A stretch of DNA of 5,050 bases from positions 1 to 5,050 of the forward strand of contig JAUXBW010000174.1 in the NCBI GenBank assembly GCA_030619185.1. The letters are read 5' to 3'. Position 1 is the first letter of the stretch, and each line of letters starts with the position of its first letter. Shown in pieces: positions 1 through 5,050 of the stretch. This DNA comes from Methyloprofundus sp. Its GTDB lineage: Bacteria; Pseudomonadota; Gammaproteobacteria; Methylococcales; Methylomonadaceae. Made by a program: the position numbers and the translations under genes. The notes beneath the pieces are model-generated. The model saw only the letters and a program-made list of their open reading frames with translations, did not search any database and was not told the DNA's origin.

Positions 1-122
1 CACCCTATGGTCTTATCCTTTTTATTCGCTTGTTCCTGAAACAAGTAATTATCATACGATGTAATAAAACCCAGTAAATTATCCCAGCGGCATACCAACC
101 TATTTCGTGCCTTTTCATCCAC
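1..122 (-). CDS. Possible 5' fragment of an unrecognised protein gene (weak)
   Basis: On the minus strand a frame is open from a stop (TAA, 146-144) to the window edge at base 1. The only early start candidate in it is a GTG at 122-120. The roughly 40 visible residues (for example RWDNLLGFITSYDNYLFQEQ) have a protein-like composition, but I recognise no family and see no Shine-Dalgarno sequence before the GTG. An ATG in the same frame lies further upstream, near base 167, but the TAA separates it after seven codons. The fragment could therefore be a gene start, a degraded gene with a nonsense codon, or chance. If real, it would be divergent from argS. A competing minus frame in the same stretch (118-5, 37 codons, ATG start) is equally unsupported. 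The gene order known from pseudomonads would put priA upstream on the plus strand, but none of the plus frames here looks like a PriA C-terminus. Confidence 0.2.
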   Translation of the reverse strand, partial: MDEKARNRLVCRWDNLLGFITSYDNYLFQEQANKKDKTIG

Positions 123-194
123 ACTACAGTTCGCTACAGTATTTTATTGCACATCAACTTCATTCATGATTACACGTCAAGAGCGTATTTTACT

Positions 195-222
195 TTCACC
201 TGTTAATGTTTTCAGGGATAAT
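195..222 (+). promoter_or_regulatory. Candidate sigma70-type promoter for argS and the SPOR gene
   Basis: TTCACC (195-200, four of six matches to TTGACA) and GATAAT (217-222, five of six matches to TATAAT) are separated by 16 bases. Transcription would start near base 229, giving a leader of about 30 bases before the argS ATG. No strong Shine-Dalgarno sequence is seen in that leader, only a weak purine stretch. An ATG at 221 is in frame with argS but is closed by TAA at 245, so it cannot lengthen the protein. The assignment rests on consensus matching and position alone. Confidence 0.35.
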
Positions 223-259
223 GGAGAGTTTTGCAAAGCAAGTTTAATTCCATAAGCGC

Positions 260-2020
260 ATGAAACAAAAGTTAGAATCTCTCTTATTGCACGCCGTTGA
301 AACCCTGAAAGCAGACGGTATATTAGAGCGAGAACTCAATCCAAAAATCAATATTGAACGTGCGCGTGATCAACTGCATGGCGATTTTGCGACTAATCTG
401 GCAATGATGCTGGCAAAACCAGCCAAAATGAACCCGCGTCAATTAGCAGAAAAAATTATTGTCGCTTTAGCTACCGATAAGGCAGTCACTAAAGTTGAGA
501 TTGCAGGCCCAGGGTTTATTAATTTCTTCATAGACCCCAAGGCACAATATCAGATTATTAACACAATTCATCAACAAGGCAATAAATTTGGCTTAAGCCA
601 GCTGGGTGCTGGTAAAAAAGTTCAAGTCGAGTTTGTTTCTGCCAATCCAACTGGGCCATTACATGTCGGCCATGGACGTGGCGCAGCTTATGGTTCAGCG
701 GTTGCTGAGTTATTAGCCGCTGTAGGCTTTGAGGTTGAGCGTGAATATTATGTGAATGATGCGGGGCGGCAAATGGATATTTTGGCGACCAGTGTCTGGT
801 TGCGTTATCTGGAAGAGTGTGGCGAGGTGCTCACTTTCCCCAGCAATGGTTACCGTGGCGATTATATACGTGAGATTGCCGCTAATACCCACCGGGAATC
901 AAGTAATGAATATCGTCACCCTGTGACACTAGTTTTTGAAGAGATCCCAGCTGATGAGCCACAAGGGGGGGATAAAGATAAGCATATTGATGCCCTGATT
1001 GCACGGGCGAAAACTTTACTGGGTGACAAGCAATATCATGATGTTTTTCAAACGGGCTTAAATGGTATTCTGGCAGATATTCGCCAGGATTTAAGCGAAT
1101 TTGGTGTTGATTACCAGCAATGGTTTTCTGAAAGGCAGTTAATGGATGATGGCTCCATTGATGAGGCTTTAACACGCCTGCGTGACGCGGGGCATATCTA
1201 TGAAAAAGAGGGTGCGACCTGGTTCGCTTCCAGCCAGTTAGGCGATGAAAAAGATCGTGTGGTGGTGCGTGAAAATGGCCAAAGTACCTATTTCGCTTCG
1301 GATATTGCCTATCACATGAATAAACTGGATCGAGGCTTTGATCAGATAATTAATATCTGGGGCGCAGATCATCATGGTTATATTCCTCGTGTTAAAGCTG
1401 CCATGCAGGCCCTCGGTGCAGACACTGAAAAGCTCAAGGTTTTATTAGTGCAATTTGCTGTGCTCTATCGTGGTGGCGAGCAAGTGCAAATGTCAACGCG
1501 CTCGGGCTCGTTTGTCACCTTACGCCAGTTGCGTAATGAAGTAGGTCAGGATGCGGCACGATTCTTTTATGTTATGCGCAAATCTGAGCAACATATGGAT
1601 TTTGATTTGAAATTAGCGACCTCAAAAACCAATGAAAATCCGGTATTTTATGTGCAATATGCACATGCGCGGGTATGTAGCGTACTCAAACAATTAGCGG
1701 AAAAAGGCCTGCAACGCGATATTCCGGCAGGGGAAGAAAATCTGGATAAATTGACCGCAGAACAGGAAGTTGCTTTAGTCAGCAGCCTAACGCGGTATCC
1801 TGAGGTAGTTGAACGTGCTGCAGTCCAGTATGAACCTCATCTATTAATTAACTATTTACGTGAATTAGCAGCTGAATTCCACAGCTATTATAATGCGCAT
1901 CAATTTATTGTTGATGATGTCGCTATACGTAATGCACGACTAAATTTAATTTATTCTGTTAAGCAGGTTTTGGCAAATGGTCTAAACTTACTAAGGATTA
2001 ATACCCCGGAATCAATGTAA
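260..2020 (+). CDS. argS: Arginyl-tRNA synthetase (class I)
   Basis: This cytoplasmic enzyme charges tRNA-Arg with arginine using ATP. The 586-residue protein is full length for the bacterial family. Residues 1 to about 100 form the ArgRS-specific N-terminal domain that contacts the tRNA D-loop. The class I catalytic core follows, with its HIGH signature as HVGH at 135-138 inside [14 protein letters not shown], and the conserved [11 protein letters not shown] at 161-171. The second half of the active site includes [11 protein letters not shown] at 367-377 and the KMSKS-equivalent QMSTRSG at 410-416; loss of the KMSK lysine is usual in many bacterial ArgRS. The C-terminal DALR-type anticodon-binding domain begins near [11 protein letters not shown] (461-471) and ends in the family-typical [10 protein letters not shown]. 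The ATG at 260 gives the expected N-terminus ([16 protein letters not shown]), and the only upstream in-frame ATG is cut off by a stop. The TAA stop shares a base with the next gene's ATG, so the two are probably co-transcribed and translationally coupled. A minus-strand open frame at 882-1175 is a shadow. Confidence 0.98.
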   Translation: MKQKLESLLLHAVETLKADGILERELNPKINIERARDQLHGDFATNLAMMLAKPAKMNPRQLAEKIIVALATDKAVTKVEIAGPGFINFFIDPKAQYQIINTIHQQGNKFGLSQLGAGKKVQVEFVSANPTGPLHVGHGRGAAYGSAVAELLAAVGFEVEREYYVNDAGRQMDILATSVWLRYLEECGEVLTFPSNGYRGDYIREIAANTHRESSNEYRHPVTLVFEEIPADEPQGGDKDKHIDALIARAKTLLGDKQYHDVFQTGLNGILADIRQDLSEFGVDYQQWFSERQLMDDGSIDEALTRLRDAGHIYEKEGATWFASSQLGDEKDRVVVRENGQSTYFASDIAYHMNKLDRGFDQIINIWGADHHGYIPRVKAAMQALGADTEKLKVLLVQFAVLYRGGEQVQMSTRSGSFVTLRQLRNEVGQDAARFFYVMRKSEQHMDFDLKLATSKTNENPVFYVQYAHARVCSVLKQLAEKGLQRDIPAGEENLDKLTAEQEVALVSSLTRYPEVVERAAVQYEPHLLINYLRELAAEFHSYYNAHQFIVDDVAIRNARLNLIYSVKQVLANGLNLLRINTPESM

Positions 2021-2673
2021 TGGCACGAGACTATAAATACCGAGCAAACAAAGCCGGACAAGGCCCAAAGCGGCAACCCGCAAAGACTAACAAGCGCACA
2101 CCCAGAGCGAAAACTGCGACTAGCCAGACGCTGATTCCTGCATGGCGCTGGGTGCTGGTGCTGAGCCTGCTCGGTTTATTTGCTTATTTTCTGTATAGCC
2201 TGAGTTTAACAACGACACAAGACAAGCCAACAATGCTTACCAGACCCCTGGTAAGGAAAATAACAAAACCAGAGCCTAAGAAAACACCTAAACAAGTCAC
2301 CCACACTAAAAAAGAACAGGCTAAACACGATATTCAGTACGACTTTTATAACGTTCTGCCTAACAAAGAATTTGTCATTCCAGATTACGAAGTAAAAACA
2401 CGCAAACGCGAAGAGCGCGTAGGCAAAGTAAAAGCAGGCGTGCAGTATTCAGTACAAGCGGGTGCTTTTCGACTCTATAAAGATGCAGATGGCTTAAAGG
2501 CAAGATTACTACTGATGGGTTTTTTCCCAAAAATTGAAGAAGCAGTCATTGGTTCAGTAACCTGGTATAGAGTCAAAATGGGGCCCTATAATCGGTTAAC
2601 TGCAGTTGATGCCATTCAATCTCGGCTTAAATCAAGTAATATGGATGCCCTAGTGATTGAGGTAAAGAAATAA
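2020..2673 (+). CDS. Membrane-anchored SPOR-domain protein
   Basis: SPOR domains bind denuded glycan strands of septal peptidoglycan, so this is probably an inner-membrane protein with a periplasmic domain that is recruited to the division site. The 217 residues divide clearly. Residues 1-41 are a Lys/Arg-rich cytoplasmic tail ([19 protein letters not shown]). Residues about 42-62 are one transmembrane helix (AWRWVLVLSLLGLFAYFLYSL). Residues about 63-105 are a Lys/Pro/Thr-rich linker. Then comes the short conserved YDFYNVLPNKEFVIP (107-121) seen in SPOR proteins encoded after argS in gammaproteobacteria. The SPOR domain lies at about 141-216, with the opening YSVQAGAF (143-150), then ADGLKARLLLMGF and WYRVKMGPY (182-190). 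The start ATG overlaps the argS stop (TAATG), with a weak GGA about nine bases upstream, so coupling to argS translation is likely. FtsN shares this layout, but I see no convincing FtsN-specific features and do not assign that symbol. No hslV or hslU follows; a convergent gene lies only 20 bases away. Confidence 0.92.
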   Translation: MARDYKYRANKAGQGPKRQPAKTNKRTPRAKTATSQTLIPAWRWVLVLSLLGLFAYFLYSLSLTTTQDKPTMLTRPLVRKITKPEPKKTPKQVTHTKKEQAKHDIQYDFYNVLPNKEFVIPDYEVKTRKREERVGKVKAGVQYSVQAGAFRLYKDADGLKARLLLMGFFPKIEEAVIGSVTWYRVKMGPYNRLTAVDAIQSRLKSSNMDALVIEVKK

Positions 2674-2693
2674 ACGGGGAGTATTAGTGAAGT

Positions 2694-3515
2694 TCACGCT
2701 GCATACTTATCTAGCAAGTGCTGATAGTGCTGTGCCGATTCGGTTTTACCGCGCTTTAAAGCACCATTCCTAAAGATACGCGCCTTTTTTATCAGCATTT
2801 GCATTGCATATTGTTTATTTTTCGGACTTAGATAAGGTTGAGCAATGATTTTTTCCAACGCCTGTATCCTGAACCTATCCATCCCCCAGTATTTTTGAGA
2901 TAACTGGTCTTCATGCCCTCCATATTTGTTAATAAGAGGCTGCTCTATAAATAATACCGGATATTTAGCACTAATGCGTAACCACAGATCGTAATCTTCG
3001 CAGGCAGGTAAGTTTTCATCAAAAAGACCAACATCATCAAATACCGAACGATGAATCATAATCGAAGAAGGAGACATGGCACATAAAGGTAGGCAATGCT
3101 TAAAAATCCAGCCACCTGTTTTTTTGTGCTTGTGCATGGCATTTACACGAGTGCCATTTCTAATCCATATTTCCTCGGTGTGACAAACCTTGGTTTCAGG
3201 TGCCTGTTGCAATGCCCTGACTTGAGTTGCTAGCTTTTCTTCTAGCCAGCTATCATCAGAATCTAGAAAAGCAATCCAGTCGCCAGTCGCCTGTTGTATC
3301 CCAGTATTTCTAGCGGCACTCACTCCCCTATTATTCTGTACGATTGTGTTGATCTGCGGGAACTCTTGCTTAAGCATCTGTGCGCTATGATCAGTCGAAC
3401 CATCATCAACGACAATAATCTCATCGGGAGGCCTGCTTTGTTCTAGCGCTGAATAGAGTGCGCGTTTAAGTATTGAGCCTCGATTATAGCTAGGAATAAT
3501 AAGGGAAATTTCCAT
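2694..3515 (-). CDS. Glycosyltransferase family 2 (GT-A fold)
   Basis: The protein probably transfers a sugar from a nucleotide-sugar donor to a surface glycan or lipid-linked acceptor at the cytoplasmic side of the membrane; the sugar and acceptor cannot be read from the sequence. Its 273 residues start directly with the GT-A core: MEISLIIPSYNRG (1-13), the nucleotide-binding VVDDGSTD (35-42), NRGVSAARNTG (62-72), and the DXD-type metal/UDP motif FLDSDD (83-88). The acceptor side has SPSSIMIHRSVFDDVGLFDE (148-167), the likely catalytic-base motif CEDYDLWLR (172-180), and KYGGHEDQLS (197-206), which is typical of this subfamily. The C-terminal 50 residues are Lys/Arg-rich and helical, with no transmembrane helix. 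The ATG at 3515 is the first ATG in the frame (an upstream stop lies at 3548-3546) and sits exactly where the fold begins. However, the 20 bases before it hold no purine-rich ribosome binding site, so initiation may be weak. It stands alone on its strand and converges on the SPOR gene with a 20-base gap and no visible terminator. Confidence 0.92.
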   Translation of the reverse strand: MEISLIIPSYNRGSILKRALYSALEQSRPPDEIIVVDDGSTDHSAQMLKQEFPQINTIVQNNRGVSAARNTGIQQATGDWIAFLDSDDSWLEEKLATQVRALQQAPETKVCHTEEIWIRNGTRVNAMHKHKKTGGWIFKHCLPLCAMSPSSIMIHRSVFDDVGLFDENLPACEDYDLWLRISAKYPVLFIEQPLINKYGGHEDQLSQKYWGMDRFRIQALEKIIAQPYLSPKNKQYAMQMLIKKARIFRNGALKRGKTESAQHYQHLLDKYAA

Positions 3516-4034
3516 ACTGGAAGTAAGTTGTTGATTATTTATGAGTTAACCAATCATAACAGTAAAGAAACGCTCTTTCAGCATCGCAAAAAAATAACAA
3601 ATAATTTAAAATACAGCAATAAAAGTATGTAAGGTTCCAGGATAATAAATAATCACTGAAATATTGGGAACAACTTAATCTTATTTCAGCAAAGCTCCTG
3701 CGGGGTTTTTGCTGAGGACAGCCTTTTAGGTCGAATTCAAACCACGTTTTATAAGCCTGGTAGTTAATTTTGTGTGGTTTTCTAAAAATTTTGTAATTTA
3801 CCAATTGCTTAATAGCTGTTAAAGTCAAAGATATTTTAGCAAACATATTTATGATCAAGCAAAAGGAGATATTGATAGTGGTATCGAGCTGGGAAGATAT
3901 CCTAAAGGGTTGGGTTTGACTCGAGTGTGGAGCCACTAAGAAAGCGTTTACCTTAGGAATAAAGAAATGATGGTGTGTAGAGTGTTGTTAGCTTATCCTA
4001 AATTTACAGGGAAATATTATTAACGGTTAAAACA
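3516..4034. other. Long AT-rich divergent intergenic region, no convincing gene
   Basis: This 519-base stretch separates the minus-strand glycosyltransferase from the plus-strand permease and should hold both promoters. No tRNA or rRNA is visible. A minus-strand open frame (3936-3535) is 133 codons long, but it is rich in Phe, Tyr, Cys, Ile and Leu with no domain or ribosome site, and reads as AT-rich noncoding DNA. A strong hairpin occurs at 3686-3715. A second inverted repeat, AAACCAC (3739-3745) with GTGGTTT (3774-3780), has a 28-base loop. TTGACT at 3916-3921 matches a -35 box in five of six bases, but only a poor -10 (TAAGAA) follows. TATTAT at 4015-4020 is a good -10 match but lies very close to the permease ATG and lacks a good -35. 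An AAAAGGAG at 3861-3868 precedes only tiny frames. A startless plus-strand frame at 3823-3939 has protein-like wording near its end. Confidence 0.6.
3686..3715. terminator. Strong stem-loop, possible terminator or structured RNA element
   Basis: The outer stem TCAGCAAA (3686-3693) pairs with TTTGCTGA (3708-3715). Inside it, GCTCC (3694-3698) pairs with GGGGT (3702-3706) through two G-U pairs, leaving a three-base loop (TGC) and one bulged T. On the plus strand the inner GC-rich stem is followed by five T residues (3706-3710), as in a Rho-independent terminator, but those T residues also form part of the outer stem. No T run follows the full hairpin on either strand. It could end an unannotated plus-strand transcript, act as a processing or stability structure, or be the core of a small RNA. 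The pairing is certain from the sequence; the function is not. Confidence 0.4.
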
Positions 4035-4817
4035 ATGAATTTTTTCGGGTGGATTGGCCAGCGTTGTATAGATTCGTTTATCTATATTATTGAGCTTACT
4101 TATTTTCTGACGCATTCACTTAGCGTATGGCAAGCTCATCGTAATGTTTTTAATCGAGCAGTTTATTCCAATTTGCTGGGGCAGCTTATTTTTACGGGTG
4201 TTGATGCGATTGCGATGATTTCATTTCTTGCTGTTTTGGCTGGCATTGGAGTTGCTTCACAACTGATCTATATCATGCATGCGATAACGGGGGCCAGTGA
4301 CTTGACTGAAATTCTTGCCCGATTAGTGGTGAGTGAGCTTGGTCCGGTGATTACCGGCGTGATTCTGGTAGGACGCTCGTGTTCTGCTATTGCAGTTGAC
4401 CTGGGTAACACAAAAGTACGCGGTGAAATTGAGCCTCTGGAGTATCTGGGAATTGATGTGGATGATTATTTTGTCGTTCCCAGAATAATTTCCATGGTGA
4501 TTAGTCAAGTGACGCTGGCACTGTACTTTTCCATTATCATGATCTTATGTGGTGTATTTTTTAGTGCCTATATCTATCATTTTTCTGCAGTAGAATCATT
4601 GATGCAACTGCTCAATACGCTGAATATTAATGTAGTCATGATATTTATGGTTAAAAATATTATTTTTGGGCTGGTCATTGGTGCCATGGCCTGTTTTCAT
4701 GGGCTTTTAGTTGAAAATTCTCCAACTCAGGTCCCCCAGCAAATGCAAAAAGCGGTAGTTAGAAGTCTGGTATTTTTATTTCTGGCCGATGGCTATTTTT
4801 TACTCTTCAGCTTATGA
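4035..4817 (+). CDS. MlaE-family ABC transporter permease (divergent)
   Basis: MlaE-type permeases form the inner-membrane dimer of MCE/Mla systems, which move phospholipids or other lipids between the inner and outer membranes. The 260-residue protein has the family length, without an N-terminal STAS extension. Residues 1-40 form a probable interfacial helix. Hydrophobic segments follow at about 47-77, 97-120, 147-182, 197-226 and 241-260. The family signature is clear: ELGPVITGVILVGRSCSAIA (101-120), then VDLGNTKVRGEIEPLEYLGID (121-141) and VVPRIIS (147-153). It diverges at points that are normally well conserved. A Cys replaces Gly in the usual GRxGSAIA, and the C-terminal stretch, usually Gly-rich with ATTxAVV, here reads PTQVPQQMQKAVVRS (230-244). 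No good Shine-Dalgarno sequence precedes the ATG. The stop overlaps the next start as ATGA, which indicates a translationally coupled operon with the ATPase-like subunit. The permease family call is firm. The substrate is unknown, and I do not assign the mlaE symbol because orthology to the canonical mla operon is not shown. Confidence 0.9.
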   Translation: MNFFGWIGQRCIDSFIYIIELTYFLTHSLSVWQAHRNVFNRAVYSNLLGQLIFTGVDAIAMISFLAVLAGIGVASQLIYIMHAITGASDLTEILARLVVSELGPVITGVILVGRSCSAIAVDLGNTKVRGEIEPLEYLGIDVDDYFVVPRIISMVISQVTLALYFSIIMILCGVFFSAYIYHFSAVESLMQLLNTLNINVVMIFMVKNIIFGLVIGAMACFHGLLVENSPTQVPQQMQKAVVRSLVFLFLADGYFLLFSL

Positions 4818-5050
4818 GTATTACAGGGATAATTTCAGCTTCTGCGGCCACTCCAGAGGGGGGAAAGGACAACGCATTGTCATATCCTCCATTAGATTGT
4901 CAGGTACAATCGTCAACTCTGACTTGCCTGGTGGGACCACACAGGTTCCAATTAAGAGCCTATTTACAAATGTTAGCCGGCATTAGCAAACCCAGGCTGG
5001 GGCGGGTGGAAATATTTGGCCAGGTAATTACGGACCTTGATAAAACAGCC
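4814..5050 (+). CDS. ABC transporter ATPase-like subunit with degenerate Walker A, 3' truncated by window
   Basis: Only the first 79 codons are present; the frame is open to the window edge. By position and sequence it is the nucleotide-binding subunit expected to energise the MlaE-type permease from the cytoplasmic side. LTCLVGP (36-42) matches the first core beta strand of ABC ATPases, and LQMLAGISKPRLGRVEIFGQ (51-70) matches the stretch after the P-loop, where the family usually has LRMLAGL-KPTSGRVEIFG. Between them the Walker A loop, normally GPNGSGKSTLL, reads GPHRFQLRAYL (41-51). The length is the same, but the glycines, the lysine and the following Ser/Thr are all replaced. Both flanks are in the same frame, so no simple frameshift explains this. 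The start ATG overlaps the permease stop by four bases (ATGA) and has no Shine-Dalgarno sequence of its own, so translation probably depends on the permease. Walker B, the signature motif and the H-loop lie beyond the window. A six-G run at 4858-4863 lies in the poorly conserved N-terminus. The other open frame here (4789-4986) is a shadow. Confidence 0.82.
   Translation, partial: MSITGIISASAATPEGGKDNALSYPPLDCQVQSSTLTCLVGPHRFQLRAYLQMLAGISKPRLGRVEIFGQVITDLDKTA

Noticed and set aside
29..45. CTTGTT/AACAAG inverted repeat near the left edge
   Set aside because: Its six-base arms, five-base loop and lack of a T run on either side make it too weak to call a terminator or operator.
124..140. Two CTACAGT copies spaced ten bases apart
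   Set aside because: A two-copy seven-base repeat is easily chance in AT-rich DNA, and it lies outside the likely argS promoter. It is not enough to call an operator.
965..971. Seven-G run in argS
   Set aside because: The reading frame is intact across it and the encoded Gly-Gly lies in a normal ArgRS sequence, so there is no sign of programmed slippage.
882..1175. 97-codon minus-strand open frame inside argS
   Set aside because: It lies wholly within the conserved argS coding sequence on the opposite strand, with no independent protein features.
2687..2697. GTGAA-G-TTCAC palindrome between the convergent genes
   Set aside because: It cannot form a hairpin with a one-base centre and has no T run, so it is not a terminator.
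3861..3919. AAAAGGAG ribosome-site-like sequence followed by a GTG frame of 13 codons
   Set aside because: The peptide is tiny, has no attenuator-like composition, and no regulatory structure follows it before the permease start.
3535..3936. 133-codon open frame on the minus strand
   Set aside because: It is very rich in Phe, Tyr, Cys, Ile and Leu, as expected from AT-rich noncoding DNA. It has no recognisable domain, no ribosome site and no coherent membrane topology, and it runs through the strong hairpin.
4323..4508. 61-codon minus-strand open frame inside the permease gene
   Set aside because: It is the antisense shadow of the conserved MlaE signature region.
4936..4975. Frameshift as the explanation for the odd Walker A
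   Set aside because: Both flanking conserved blocks are in the same frame and the loop has exactly the canonical length, so at least two compensating errors would be needed.
4789..4986. 65-codon plus-strand frame across the permease/ATPase junction
   Set aside because: It is in a different frame from the ATPase-like protein, whose frame shows clear family similarity on both sides of the P-loop and fits the ATGA overlap.

Overview
The window looks like the chromosome of a moderately AT-rich gammaproteobacterium. The main clue is argS followed directly by a membrane-anchored SPOR-domain protein, a gene order familiar from that class (for example pseudomonads, where hslVU usually follows). A methanotroph-type gammaproteobacterium is possible from the general look of the proteins, but this is an impression and not a demonstrated assignment.

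Layout. Bases 1-259 are upstream of argS. They hold a plausible sigma70-type promoter and, on the minus strand, a weak open frame that may be the 5' end of a gene running out of the window. Bases 260-2673 are a two-gene unit: argS (arginyl-tRNA synthetase) and the SPOR protein share one base (TAATG). Twenty bases later comes a convergent, single family 2 glycosyltransferase gene on the minus strand (2694-3515). A 519-base AT-rich intergenic stretch (3516-4034) follows, with a strong hairpin and a second, weaker inverted repeat but no convincing gene. From 4035 to the window end on the plus strand is the start of an ABC-transporter operon: an MlaE-family permease, then an overlapping (ATGA) ABC ATPase-like subunit cut off by the window edge after 79 codons.

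How the genes fit together. argS is translation housekeeping, and its partner probably acts on septal peptidoglycan or cell-envelope maintenance. The glycosyltransferase probably modifies a surface glycan. The permease/ATPase pair resembles the inner-membrane core of MCE/Mla lipid transporters. The most notable observation is that the ATPase-like subunit aligns without gaps to the Walker A region of ABC ATPases but has lost nearly every nucleotide-binding residue, including the lysine. It keeps the flanking Gly-Pro and Leu-Ala-Gly positions. Coupled to a divergent MlaE-type permease, this suggests a transporter with a non-canonical or inactive nucleotide-binding subunit.
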